The notes beneath the pieces were generated by a model. The model was given only the letters and a program-made list of their open reading frames with translations, had not been told where the DNA came from and did no database searches. From Spirochaetales bacterium (lineage in GTDB: Bacteria > Spirochaetota > Spirochaetia > SZUA-6 > JAFGRV01), in assembly GCA_016928415.1 (NCBI GenBank), contig JAFGKU010000196.1, forward strand, positions 1 through 37,769: a stretch of 37,769 bases of DNA, in the 5' to 3' direction. This document shows, piece after piece, positions 1 to 9,571 of this stretch. Within the stretch, counting starts at the first letter, position 1. Each line of letters starts with the position of its first letter. Made by a program: the position numbers and the translations under genes.

Positions 1-79
1 TAATCCAGATATTCAAAGCAACTCTCTTAAATTAACCTATATGTTTTTACCTATTTTCATTTTCGCGCCGAAGGCGTCG

Positions 80-86
80 GCCTAAC
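80..86 (-). other. Candidate integron recombination core (attI or attC), GTTAGGC
   Basis: Read on the minus strand this is GTTAGGC, a perfect match to the integron crossover core GTTRRRY. It is preceded by GACAATTATT and followed by a GC-rich hairpin (CGACGCC TTC GGCGCG). It lies about 135 nt beyond the 3' end of the integrase gene. If it is functional, the cassette array would run leftward out of the window. I could not find a second matching half site, so a full attC is not shown and chance is possible for a 7-nt degenerate motif. Confidence 0.35.
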
Positions 87-220
87 AATAATTGTCCTGT
101 TCAACGTATTTTCTTTAGTACCCCGACCCCTCTTACAAAAAAGCTCCTAACTCCCCATCCCCCAGGCCTTTATACATAGACGTATATTTTTTTTGCGGTT
201 TCTTATACTGACCAATATAA

Positions 221-1483
221 TTAATTGAGGCTGTCCATGGGGCTGCGTACGCCGGATGGGCCGCGATTGAGGACGTGGGTATAGATCATTGTTGTTTTGA
301 CGCTGCTGTGGCCCAGTAATTCCTGGACAGTACGGATATCGTAACCGCTTTCAATAAGGTGCGTGGCAAAGGAATGGCGGAATGTGTGACAGCTTATCCG
401 CTTGGTCAGGCCTGCTTTTATAACCGCGGAATGCACATGCCGCTGTAGGACGGATTCGTCCATGTGATGCCGGCCTTGACGGCCTGTGGACCTGTCTATC
501 CAGCGTCTTTCCTGGGGAAACACCCATTGCCAGGGCCATTCAGCCGATCCATTGGGATATTTACGGTCAAGGGCGGCAGGCATGACGACGCATCCCCATC
601 CTTCGGATATGTCCTGGCCATGCAGGGTTTTCACCTCTGCCAGGTGATCCTGAAGCGGCTGAATCAGGGCTTCCGGGAGCATCGTGACGCGGTCCTTGGC
701 CCCTTTACCGTTGTGAACGGTAATCTCTTTCCTGTAAAAATCAATGTCCTGTACCCTTAATTCCAGGCATTCCATCAGGCGCAATCCGGTGCCGTACATG
801 AGTTTTGCCGCCAGTAAAAAGACGCCTTCAAGGTTGGCAAATACTCTTTTAACCTCATCCCAGCTCATGACCACGGGCAAGCGTCTGGCCTTTTTGGCCC
901 GGATAATTTCACCCAGTTCATCGACATTCTGGTTCAGAACATGCCTGTATAGAAAAAGAATCGCCGCCAGGGCCTGGTTTTGGGTGGAAGAACTTACCTT
1001 CTTGTCAACTGCCAGATGCGTCAGGAACCCGTTTATCTGCTTTTCAATGGTCATTTCTTTCGGTTTGTTAATTTTATAGTCGATGTATTTCTTGACCCAC
1101 CCAATGTAAACAGCTTTTGTCCTCGTACTGTAATGGCGCGACTCGATGGCCCGGGTGTACCGGTCCAGCATCTTCGCCGTGGCTTCCAGTTCGACTGCTT
1201 CCCTGGTGTACGGTTCATCTTCATGCAGAAAAAGCCCGGTGTCGTAAAGATGCCGAAGCAGCAGACCGGCATGTTTCTGCGTGTCCGGCAAAAGCCAGAC
1301 CTTGTTCTCAGGGTCCCAACGACGGCCGGGAATTTTTCGGATTGAAGAAAGGAGGATTTCGTTGTAGGGAACCCGGACGCTGATAAAACCATCGGACCGG
1401 CCTGTTATGGAAACATTCAATGCATTATCCTGACGGGTACTGAGGTTATTTTTGCTGTAAAAATTATATTTTATCTGTTTCAT
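221..1483 (-). CDS. intI: Integron integrase (IntI-type tyrosine recombinase) with extra N-terminal domain
   Basis: This is a site-specific tyrosine recombinase of the integron class, expected to recombine folded attC hairpins with attI. Catalytic residues are visible: R235 ([12 protein letters not shown]), the H366-x-x-R369 box ([12 protein letters not shown]), H392 ([10 protein letters not shown]) and nucleophile Y401 (MIYTH). The insert peculiar to IntI is present at about 296-345 (ALDRKYP...WPWQWVFP...RHHM), as is the C-terminal GVRSPMDSL. The protein has 420 residues, against about 320-340 for usual integron integrases. The excess is an N-terminal block at about 32-85 with [19 protein letters not shown] followed by KVWLLP, which resembles a HARP-like module. 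The SAM-like core-binding domain follows at about 100-185. No strong Shine-Dalgarno site precedes the ATG and the upstream DNA is AT-rich, so expression may be low. No cassettes are visible in the window. Confidence 0.93.
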   Translation of the reverse strand: MKQIKYNFYSKNNLSTRQDNALNVSITGRSDGFISVRVPYNEILLSSIRKIPGRRWDPENKVWLLPDTQKHAGLLLRHLYDTGLFLHEDEPYTREAVELEATAKMLDRYTRAIESRHYSTRTKAVYIGWVKKYIDYKINKPKEMTIEKQINGFLTHLAVDKKVSSSTQNQALAAILFLYRHVLNQNVDELGEIIRAKKARRLPVVMSWDEVKRVFANLEGVFLLAAKLMYGTGLRLMECLELRVQDIDFYRKEITVHNGKGAKDRVTMLPEALIQPLQDHLAEVKTLHGQDISEGWGCVVMPAALDRKYPNGSAEWPWQWVFPQERRWIDRSTGRQGRHHMDESVLQRHVHSAVIKAGLTKRISCHTFRHSFATHLIESGYDIRTVQELLGHSSVKTTMIYTHVLNRGPSGVRSPMDSLN

Positions 1484-1570
1484 TTTTTATATAAAATCCT
1501 GCTTTAAATAATTATTTAATTTTTTGTTAAGTTATATTTTAAAATACTTTATTGTTTTACTAATATATTA

Positions 1571-1650
1571 TCCCTCTAAAGGGGTTAATCCGGAAAATGC
1601 AGCCATATAAGAAGACCCGGACACAGCCGCAACTGCTATCCTGTCACATA
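1571..1650 (+). other. Orphan segment resembling the 5' half of a cobalamin riboswitch
   Basis: The segment carries TAAAGGGGTTAATCCGG, then CCCGGAC, then GCCGCAACTG in the order expected for the 5' half of the cobalamin aptamer. The 3' half (CCACTG and the CAGGAGACCTGCC-type box) is not seen, and no plus-strand gene follows for kilobases. It may be a decayed remnant or chance similarity. The rest of 1484-1731 is AT-rich and holds no recognisable gene. Confidence 0.18.
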
Positions 1651-1731
1651 TGTATTGAAATTGTACTTTAAATTTGTTGGGAGTGCAAGATATTTTTAAT
1701 GAATTATTGATTAATTCGAACAGTAAATAAA

Positions 1732-2286
1732 TTACTCGAAAACAATCGTTAAGGGAGGCGTAATGGTCGCTGGAATACCTGCCTCCGCGCGTGTTATGGT
1801 TTTTAATTCACCAAAATTGAAGCCTGAAGGTTGGGGAATCCCATTAGTACACGCCCCATTCGTATCCATGGAATTGACTGTCACAGCCCCCGGTAGATAA
1901 TAGAGGGTACCATCGGCATTTATTGTATTGGCTGTAAACAAGGTTCCTAGATACGCCGAATAGAATGTAGATTTTCCATAAATTATCCAAGAATTATATA
2001 TATATGCCGTTCCAGCACAATCCACCTCCGTGAAATATAGGGGATCATTGGGAAGTAAGCTACCACTCCAGGAAATATGGTATATATAATCATTTGAGGA
2101 TAAAATCGACAATTTATATGGATCTATAAATATAGCATTCCCGATATTATTATCATTATCATCATAAATCACAGCATTTTTTAGAGGTATCGGGGTTGGA
2201 TTGGGTGTTGGATTTGACGAACCCATATCGCAGGATGAAATAAAAATAAAAGTTAAAAAGAGAACAATAATGATAATTTTTTTCAT
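1732..2286 (-). CDS. Small hypothetical lipoprotein
   Basis: I do not recognise a family. The start chosen is the ATG at 2286, giving 184 residues beginning MKKIIIIVLFLTFIFISSC. It has a GGAGA ribosome-binding site 7 nt upstream, and an upstream in-frame ATG at 2325 would spoil the signal peptide. The lipobox ISSC predicts lipidation of Cys19. A proline-rich linker (NPTPNPTPIP) follows, then a polar domain of about 145 residues rich in Tyr, Asn and Ser, with two further Cys residues in its second half that could pair. Base composition is clearly more AT-rich than in the genes to the right, which suggests recent acquisition together with the neighbouring integrase. Likely anchored in the periplasm or on the surface. 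Confidence 0.7.
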   Translation of the reverse strand: MKKIIIIVLFLTFIFISSCDMGSSNPTPNPTPIPLKNAVIYDDNDNNIGNAIFIDPYKLSILSSNDYIYHISWSGSLLPNDPLYFTEVDCAGTAYIYNSWIIYGKSTFYSAYLGTLFTANTINADGTLYYLPGAVTVNSMDTNGACTNGIPQPSGFNFGELKTITRAEAGIPATITPPLTIVFE

Positions 2287-2463
2287 AGTGAAATCTCCAT
2301 TTAATAATTTCACTGATATTAACACAAAACTTTGGGGATGTCAAATAAATTTAAGGGTTATCAAATTGATGAACTACCCGACGAATCAAATGATATAACA
2401 TAATCGAATATATCAATTTCCAATTATATTTTATCTGAATTACTCTGCAACAGAACACATCCT

Positions 2464-5400
2464 TCAATTTGTCGCACTCCAAATCTCGTATATCTTCATT
2501 CCCATGATGTTAAGGTACCCGATCCTGTTCTCGATGTTGTATTTGATGATGCCGTCGGTCACGGTGGAGACATTGTCGTACAGGGGCTCGGTAAGGACCG
2601 TATCCGTGATGTCAAAAACACCCCACTTGTTATCCTTCTTATAGCCGGCAATTACAGAGGAAAAACCGGTTACCTGGTTGAACCTGGGCTCAATGATAAG
2701 TTTACCTTCCGGATCGATAAACCCGTACATGTTATTTACCCCCTGGACACTTAATTCCTTTTTGTCTTTATCTATTAAAAATGTGCTGATAGCCTTGTAA
2801 GGGCCGGCCGTTTCCTCACCCGTATCGATACTGACCAGGTACCAGAACCCGTCCCTTTTAGCATTGTAAAATTTATCGGAAAATTCCTGCATTTCCTGGT
2901 ACAGGGGTTGAGCAATAACCTGGTAATCCTTGTTTACCAGCCCGAGACGGCCATCCTTCTTGAAGATTGCATGCTCCTCCAACCGGTTGTTCTCATATTT
3001 AAAATTTATTTTATCGTCCAGTTCGAAGTCCATGTACATTTGCCCGCGCAGGCCGGCCACTCCCCATTTCCCTGATCCCTTGACTACACTGAGACCACCG
3101 TGGTAGAGGACCGTACTGAATGTGTAATGGCTGCCCCGAAGATCATCCAAATCGTCCAGCAGGGTCCTGGTTTTATTCCTGCTGTCAAAAACCGAATAAT
3201 CGTACAAAGACACCTGGTCGCCGTTTTCATCAAGGTACCCGCCGCTGAACTCTTTGACAATGCAGTAACCCTGCACCATGGTGAAAACCTCCTGTATGGT
3301 AGCATCGAAAGCAAACAGCTGTTCTCCCTTTTCGCCTATGGCAAACCAGTCGGGGTTCGCGTTTTTCGGTCCGATGGTGGCTATGGCTGTCCCGTCATAA
3401 ATGTCCGCAAGGGTGTCAAATGCCGGCTTGAGAAGAATTTTACCGTTTCCGGAATCGAGGAGGCCCCATTTGCCGTTCTCCTTCACACGCAGGGCATTGT
3501 CGCTGAACTGGGCAACATCGTCAAAACGCGGTTTGATGAGCATCTTGTCCCGCTGATCGAGGAAACCCCACTTGTCTCCCTGCTTTATCATGATGATTTT
3601 GTCATAGCCTTCATAGCCTTCGAACATGGTAATATAAAAACCGTCGGATAAACTTGTCCGGTTATCCGGAACCGTATCGATACTGCTGTACTGGATATCC
3701 AGGATGAGGTTGTTTTTTTTATCAACAATACCCCATAAGCCGTTCAACTGCACCCGGTATCTCCCTCCTTTATATTCGTTTATCGAATCATACGCAAAGG
3801 GGAGGATATTCTTGAGGGATTGATCCAACAGCGCCATTTTACTGTCCTTGTTCGCTAAAAAACCGGTTTCAAAATCCGAAATATATCCGTACGTATCGGG
3901 AAGCATCTTTTTTACTGCAACATCGTAAAAACGGAAAGTATCCGGCTTTTTGCAGACAAACGGCCCCGAGGAGCCGTAAGTCAGGATCGATTCATAGGTC
4001 GGCGGAATGAGCGTGTTTCCCTCGTAATCCATGATACCGAAACGTTGCTTAAGGCTTGTCTTTATGTATTTCCCGCCGATATCAACAAAATAGTCGTACC
4101 CGATGTCAATAATACTTTTACCCGATATGTCCACACATCCGTACCGCCCGTTTTTCTGAACCTCGTACAGGCCGTTATAAAACTCGAGGATATAGTCGTA
4201 TTTGCAGGTAATGGTTTCGTTAAAGCTGTTGTCAAGCAGTCCGTATTTGCCGTTCTTCTTTACCTTGAATCCCTGCTTGAGCGGCTGGACATCGTCATAG
4301 TTCAGGGTTTTGATGAGGACGCCGTTAATGTCATAAACCAGGTACACGGTTTCGTCTCTCAGTTTGCCGACAATATATTTTTCCTCGCCGGGCGCAATGG
4401 TAAGCTCCGTGTAATCATCGAAGTCCAGGATGAGTTTACCGGTTCGGTCAATAACGCCTTTTCTGTAACGTTTAATGACGATAAAATACGCTCCCTTGGA
4501 GAGTGTGATGGTGTCATACCCCCAGCTTTTTATATTTCCCTGTTCATCCCCAAGGAAGTACTGCCCATTCTCTTTTACCTTGAAATTTTTTCCCCAATGC
4601 TCCAAGTCATCGTATTCTACGGCATATATCATTTTCCTGCCGGCCAGGTCGAAGACGCCGTGTTTTCCGTCCAGCATGAGCAGGGAGAAGCCGTCCTCCA
4701 GGTAAACTGAATCATAATCCATTTTTAAAAGGAAGTTTCCTTTCGGATCAATCACGCCGTATTTATTGTTTTTACCGGCCGTGGCAAAACCGTGGTCGAA
4801 ACTAGACACACTGTGGTATTCCGCTTCTATGACCATTTTGCCTTTTTTATCAATGAAGCCCCAGTTGTTGTTGAGCTTGACGGCCGCCAGCCCTCCGGAA
4901 AAATTTTCCGCGTCCTCGTAAACTGCCCCAATGACGATCCGGCCCGATTCATCAATAAAACCGGCTTTTCCCTGTTCAGTGAATTGTGCCAGCCCTTCCG
5001 AATAAAGGTTCAATTTGTCAAAATGGCGGCTGTCACTTTCAAAAATTGTTTCCAGCTTATCATTCAGTACCACATAGCTGGGGTTTCCCTTTACCCAGAT
5101 AAATCCGGCATTATACCTGCCCGTATCACTGCCGTCGAGTACGGGTGGAACAAGAACCTCCCCGAAGGCATTGATGAATCCGTACTTGCCGTCCACCCTG
5201 ATTTTCAGTGTGGTTTTGTCCCCGTCCTTTAAATACTTCCTGTACTCGGAAAGAAGCTTGACGACGCTTTTCTTGTCATCCTCGCCAAAGTCTTTCCTGT
5301 CCAGGGCGTTTTTGATATTCTCGTTCATCTGCGCGGCCATTTTCTGCTTATTCGCCGCGCCGGCAATCTGTGTAGTTTTGTCCAGTTCCTTTAACAGGCT

Positions 5401-5610
5401 TTCCCTGAATTTTTCAGGGCTTTCATCTGCCGTTTTCAGGGCATCGTCTATAACTTCAGCCGCTTTTTCCCTCTCCGCAGGATCTATCTTCGCGTAGAAA
5501 ACACCGGATTGCGGACCCCCCTCCTGTTCGTGTGTGGTGGTTACACACCCCCAGGGCATGAAAAAAATAATAAGCAGGGAAACAGCCGTGAGAACGGTAT
5601 TCTTGATCAT
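2464..5610 (-). CDS. WG-repeat lipoprotein
   Basis: A large exported protein of 1048 residues built almost wholly from WG-type repeats, each with the pattern G-x-W/Y-G-x-(I/V/L)-D-x-x-G (for example NNWGFIDKKGKM, GKWGLLDSGNGK, DKWGFLDQRDKM). The N-terminus is a signal peptide ending in PWGC, so Cys22 is a probable lipidation site. Residues about 40-125 are a charged helical segment with many Lys and Glu before the repeats start near 140. The start has a strong AAGGGGGA site. It follows the hybrid histidine kinase by 49 nt on the same strand with no terminator visible, so the two are probably co-transcribed. WG repeats are thought to act in binding. The ligand here is unknown; a role as accessory sensor or output of the kinase is inference. 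Confidence 0.85.
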   Translation of the reverse strand: MIKNTVLTAVSLLIIFFMPWGCVTTTHEQEGGPQSGVFYAKIDPAEREKAAEVIDDALKTADESPEKFRESLLKELDKTTQIAGAANKQKMAAQMNENIKNALDRKDFGEDDKKSVVKLLSEYRKYLKDGDKTTLKIRVDGKYGFINAFGEVLVPPVLDGSDTGRYNAGFIWVKGNPSYVVLNDKLETIFESDSRHFDKLNLYSEGLAQFTEQGKAGFIDESGRIVIGAVYEDAENFSGGLAAVKLNNNWGFIDKKGKMVIEAEYHSVSSFDHGFATAGKNNKYGVIDPKGNFLLKMDYDSVYLEDGFSLLMLDGKHGVFDLAGRKMIYAVEYDDLEHWGKNFKVKENGQYFLGDEQGNIKSWGYDTITLSKGAYFIVIKRYRKGVIDRTGKLILDFDDYTELTIAPGEEKYIVGKLRDETVYLVYDINGVLIKTLNYDDVQPLKQGFKVKKNGKYGLLDNSFNETITCKYDYILEFYNGLYEVQKNGRYGCVDISGKSIIDIGYDYFVDIGGKYIKTSLKQRFGIMDYEGNTLIPPTYESILTYGSSGPFVCKKPDTFRFYDVAVKKMLPDTYGYISDFETGFLANKDSKMALLDQSLKNILPFAYDSINEYKGGRYRVQLNGLWGIVDKKNNLILDIQYSSIDTVPDNRTSLSDGFYITMFEGYEGYDKIIMIKQGDKWGFLDQRDKMLIKPRFDDVAQFSDNALRVKENGKWGLLDSGNGKILLKPAFDTLADIYDGTAIATIGPKNANPDWFAIGEKGEQLFAFDATIQEVFTMVQGYCIVKEFSGGYLDENGDQVSLYDYSVFDSRNKTRTLLDDLDDLRGSHYTFSTVLYHGGLSVVKGSGKWGVAGLRGQMYMDFELDDKINFKYENNRLEEHAIFKKDGRLGLVNKDYQVIAQPLYQEMQEFSDKFYNAKRDGFWYLVSIDTGEETAGPYKAISTFLIDKDKKELSVQGVNNMYGFIDPEGKLIIEPRFNQVTGFSSVIAGYKKDNKWGVFDITDTVLTEPLYDNVSTVTDGIIKYNIENRIGYLNIMGMKIYEIWSATN

Positions 5611-5659
5611 TTTAATCCCCCTTAAATCGAGATTGTCAAGGAAATTGGAAAAAATATAA

Positions 5660-8600
5660 TCATTTCGGCAGCGTAACCGTGAATACGGTCCTGCCTGGTT
5701 TGCTTTCGAAATCTATGGCGCCGCCGTGTTTCTCAACAATGCGTTTGCATATGTCCAGCCCCAGGCCGGAACCTTCTCCCAGCGGCCTGTTCGAGAAAAA
5801 AGGTTCAAAAACCCGGTCCTGAATTTCCTGGGGAATGCCGTGGCCGCTGTCGGCAACACTCACCTTGATCGAACCGGGTTCATCAATTACCCGGATTTCG
5901 AGGACGCCCTGGTATTCCATGGCGTAGAGGGCATTACTCAGGAGGTTTATCCAGACCTGGTTAAGGGTATTCGGATAACAGTCTATAGGCGGAACAGGAT
6001 CGTATTTCTTTACCAGTTCCAACCCCTTTTTCCCCTCAATTTCATACAGGGAAAGCACCGTCTCTATTCCCTCCGTTATATCGGCATTTACCTTCTCCTC
6101 TTTTTCGTCTATGCGGGAATAGTTTTTCAGGGCGTACATCACCTTGATTGATTTTTCAATGGCCTTTTCTATCGCGCCGCTCTGCCTGGCAATCGAGGCA
6201 AACCTGGAGGCCATCTGCAGGGCCGTTATGCCTTCCGGTTTTCCGAAAAAAGCAATAAAGGGATCGATCCTGTCATGGATGCCCATATCGACAAGAAGTT
6301 CGGCAATCATATCCGGTTCATTGATCCGCTTGTTTTCCAGTATTTTTGTCAAACTTTTACGTGCGGCCCTCTCTTTTTCTGAAGAGAGCGGGCTCGTATT
6401 CTTGAAAGCCCTCTCGACGAGATCTAAAAAAAGATCGATTTCTTTTTCATCCAGGGACCTGGTGAACAGGGGAAGGTATTTCCTGATGTCCTTGAGGGCT
6501 GCCGCTACGTTGCCGCTCGATGCCCTGATGGCCCCGATCGGTGTATTCAATTCATGGAACACCCCTGAGATCAGCTGCCCGAGGGAAGCCAGTTTTTCCG
6601 AAACGATGAGCCGGCTCTGCGCCGCCCTTAAATCACCCAGGGCCTTTTCAAGAGCATCCCGCTGCTTCTGTACCTCCCGGGAAAGACGCGCGGCGGCCAG
6701 CAGGTTCCTTGCACGCACGTATAGTTCCTGGGGATTAAAGGGTTTTATCAGGTAATCGTCGGCCCCGCCGGAAAGGCCCTCCACCTTGGCCGCCATTTCC
6801 GGCCTGGCCGAAATGAGGATCAGGGGAATGGATGCCGTGCCCTCGTCCGACTTGAGTATCTGGCACACTTCGTACCCGTCCATCTCCGGCATCATCACGT
6901 CGCAGAGGATCAAATCCGGTTTTTCCGTCCGGACCTTTTCAAGCCCGTCCGCCCCGCTCGATGAAAGAATCACCTGGTAACTGTTCTCGAGCATCAAGGC
7001 AAGAAAGCTCCGCATATCCTGGTTGTCATCGATTACCAGGACCTTCTCATACCCCGGTGCCGAATGGTCCTTTAATACCGGGACATCTTCCTTCGATTCA
7101 TCAATTCCGGAAAGAATGAGGGGGCTCACTTCCCTGATATTTTCAATTTCCGCCTGTTCTTCTGCTTTGGCGGCTTCCTTATTCAAAGGCAGGGACATCG
7201 TAAACGAGGAACCCGCACCGGGTTTGCTTTTAACCGCTATTGAACCGCCATGCAGTTCCAGTATTTCCCTGGTAAAGGCCAGGCCTATTCCAGTGCCCTT
7301 GTACTTCCTCGAAGGCGAGGAATCGAGCTGCGTAAACCGCTCAAAAATCTCATCCAGCTTGTCCTCGGGCATCCCGATGCCGGTGTCCTGAACGGTGACG
7401 AAAAAGGAATTCCTGTCCGCTTTCAGCTCAACGGTAATCGATCCGCCCTTGTCCGTGAATTTGAGGGCATTTGTAAACAGGTTGAAAATGGCCTTTTCAA
7501 ACAGGTCCGTATCTATCCAGGCGACGAGAAGGCTCGTGTGATCGTTGAACGTCAGTTTAATGCCCTTATCCTCGGCGGCCGACTTGATGGTGGACACGTA
7601 GCTGGCAACCTGACGGGAGACGTCTGTTTTACGGAGCTTCAGGGACATCCGCCCGGCTTCTATCCGTGCAAAATCGAGGAGGTCGGTAATCAGCTTCAGC
7701 AGCCTGAGGCTGTTCGAATGCATGTATTCCAGCAGAGTCCTCACCCTGTCCGGCAATTCCGATGTATCACCTGAAAGAAGGGATTCCAGGGGGGTAAGAA
7801 GAAGCGTCAACGGGCTCCGCAGTTCATGAGATATATTTGTAAAGAACGCTGTCTTAGCCCGGTCCAGGTCAAGCAGCCTTTCATTCGTATCCCTGAGCTT
7901 TTTCTCCAGTTCCATCTGTGCCTTTGTGGCATATAACCTTTTAAGGGAACCCCTTATCTGGTTGCAGAGCATGGTGAACATAAAATTGTTCCCCGCGTTC
8001 TCCTCGAACAGGAAATAGCCGTACTGTTGTTCCTGGAAAAAAAGCGCAAAAAGAACCATAACCAGCGGTTTTTCATCCGAGAGCAATTCCGGCGGTATAA
8101 GGAACTCGGTCTTTACCAGTTTGTCTTCCACCCCGTCTGAAAGCCTTTTCCCGTTATAGGCCACGATAAGGCGGGCTGTTTCCGGGCGCTTCCAATTATC
8201 TCCCTTGACATGACGGGCTATCTCGGGATAAAGGGCAAGAAAAAAACGGTTAAATCCTAAAATAGGCAGTTGGCGGTATAAAAGAGCCTTCAATTCTTCC
8301 AGGGAAAGTATGGTCATGAGATCATAATCACTGTCGTTCATATACGTAAGCACGTTGATCAAAGACCTGTTTATATTCGCTTCCTTGTCCAGCAGCTTTT
8401 TTATGAGATAAACCTGGGCCTGCTGGAGACTCCATTCCGCAATCGTGCTTTCCGGCATGGCATTGACGGAAAAATAGAGTCTTGAAATGATTTCCTGGAG
8501 GAACAGGATCTCTTCATCTTTCCGGAATTTTTCATTCACGATCCTGTGGAACTTCGGCAGGAAACGGGTCGTCATACCGTCGGCAACATCCTGGTTCAAC

Positions 8601-9571
8601 GCGTCGCGAAGTTCATTGAACAGGGTGTTGCCCGGGTCCAGGTGCCTGGTCCCGTCATCCATGTCCGCGCTTTCCATCAAGGTGGTTTCCGTACACCCGC
8701 AGGATTCCCGCAGGATGACCTCGGCCGGGAATTCCATTTTTTCCGGCACCTTCTCACCCTTCAACATCGAAAGAATCATCTCGGCTGCCTTAAAGACCAT
8801 TTTCTTGGTGGGCTGGCTGATTGTCGAGAGGGACAGGATATTGTGTTCCGCGTAAAAGATATTGTCAAAACCCGTTATGGATATATCCTCCGGAATCTTC
8901 ACCCCCTGCGCCAGCAGGTGGTCCATCGCGGTAAGGGCCATCTGGTCATTTGCCGCAACAAGGGCGTCGAACTTTGCTTCCCTGGCCTGAAGGGTTACAA
9001 CCGCCTCCCTTCCGGAATCCTCCATAAAATCGCCCTGCGTCACCAGGTCCGGATTAAACGGAACATCATGGCTTTTCAATGCGTCAAGGTAGGCCTGGTA
9101 TCGCTCCGCGGCATCCTGGTTGCCTTCCGGACCTTTTATGAAGGCTATGTTTTTCCTGCCGTGGTTTTCTATCAGGTGGCCGATAAGCAGTTCCAGGCCC
9201 TGTTTATTGTCTACAAGGACGCTGGGCATTCCTTCCAGTTCCATGCCGATGCTGACGGAAGGAATCGACGCCGCGTAATCCGAAATCAGGCCGGAAATGA
9301 TGTCCAGGGAGGTCATGAAAAGGGTGCCCGAGGCGTAAAGCAGGCCGTCTACGGAATCCGGATTTATATAGGAAAAGACGACATTGGACTGGTAATCAAC
9401 CACCCGCCGGACATTGATTGAGCCGCAAATATAGACAGTCAGGTTAAAATCCAGGGTCCGGGCTGCATCGGCGGCCGCGCGCCATAGAAGACCATTATAC
9501 GGGCCGATAATCTGGTTAATAAGCAGCCCTAGCGTGGGTCTTTTCTTCTCAGCGGGTTTCACTATACCCAT
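5660..9571 (-). CDS. LacI-type sensor hybrid histidine kinase with two kinase modules
   Basis: A soluble multidomain signalling protein of 1303 residues. The start chosen is the ATG at 9571, because AGGAGA lies 7 nt upstream; the ATG at 9589 has no such site. Order: a LacI/periplasmic-binding-like sensor at about 5-290 without a helix-turn-helix (ends ILRESCGCTE); a helical linker to about 560; HisKA with H582 (NISHELRSPL) and HATPase at about 680-795 (GTGIGLAFTREI); a receiver at about 843-960 with D891 (LILCDVMMPEMDGYE); a coiled coil; then a second His box with H1006 (GVFHELNTPIGAI), a helical insert of about 150 residues, and a second HATPase ending at the C-terminus (GEGSGLGLDICKRI). No membrane segment is seen, so it senses a cytoplasmic ligand, perhaps a sugar by family analogy. 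No DNA-binding response regulator is adjacent. Confidence 0.92.
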   Translation of the reverse strand: MGIVKPAEKKRPTLGLLINQIIGPYNGLLWRAAADAARTLDFNLTVYICGSINVRRVVDYQSNVVFSYINPDSVDGLLYASGTLFMTSLDIISGLISDYAASIPSVSIGMELEGMPSVLVDNKQGLELLIGHLIENHGRKNIAFIKGPEGNQDAAERYQAYLDALKSHDVPFNPDLVTQGDFMEDSGREAVVTLQAREAKFDALVAANDQMALTAMDHLLAQGVKIPEDISITGFDNIFYAEHNILSLSTISQPTKKMVFKAAEMILSMLKGEKVPEKMEFPAEVILRESCGCTETTLMESADMDDGTRHLDPGNTLFNELRDALNQDVADGMTTRFLPKFHRIVNEKFRKDEEILFLQEIISRLYFSVNAMPESTIAEWSLQQAQVYLIKKLLDKEANINRSLINVLTYMNDSDYDLMTILSLEELKALLYRQLPILGFNRFFLALYPEIARHVKGDNWKRPETARLIVAYNGKRLSDGVEDKLVKTEFLIPPELLSDEKPLVMVLFALFFQEQQYGYFLFEENAGNNFMFTMLCNQIRGSLKRLYATKAQMELEKKLRDTNERLLDLDRAKTAFFTNISHELRSPLTLLLTPLESLLSGDTSELPDRVRTLLEYMHSNSLRLLKLITDLLDFARIEAGRMSLKLRKTDVSRQVASYVSTIKSAAEDKGIKLTFNDHTSLLVAWIDTDLFEKAIFNLFTNALKFTDKGGSITVELKADRNSFFVTVQDTGIGMPEDKLDEIFERFTQLDSSPSRKYKGTGIGLAFTREILELHGGSIAVKSKPGAGSSFTMSLPLNKEAAKAEEQAEIENIREVSPLILSGIDESKEDVPVLKDHSAPGYEKVLVIDDNQDMRSFLALMLENSYQVILSSSGADGLEKVRTEKPDLILCDVMMPEMDGYEVCQILKSDEGTASIPLILISARPEMAAKVEGLSGGADDYLIKPFNPQELYVRARNLLAAARLSREVQKQRDALEKALGDLRAAQSRLIVSEKLASLGQLISGVFHELNTPIGAIRASSGNVAAALKDIRKYLPLFTRSLDEKEIDLFLDLVERAFKNTSPLSSEKERAARKSLTKILENKRINEPDMIAELLVDMGIHDRIDPFIAFFGKPEGITALQMASRFASIARQSGAIEKAIEKSIKVMYALKNYSRIDEKEEKVNADITEGIETVLSLYEIEGKKGLELVKKYDPVPPIDCYPNTLNQVWINLLSNALYAMEYQGVLEIRVIDEPGSIKVSVADSGHGIPQEIQDRVFEPFFSNRPLGEGSGLGLDICKRIVEKHGGAIDFESKPGRTVFTVTLPK

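Noticed and set aside
1484..2463. Possible gene-cassette array to the right of the integrase
   Set aside because: GTTAAGT near 1525 fits the degenerate core, but no paired R'/R'' sites with hairpin arms flank the small lipoprotein gene, and that gene points the wrong way for a normal array.
8546..9421. Long plus-strand open frame inside the hybrid kinase gene
   Set aside because: It lies antisense to the conserved sensor and linker, and its protein looks like a random translation, with no start signal.
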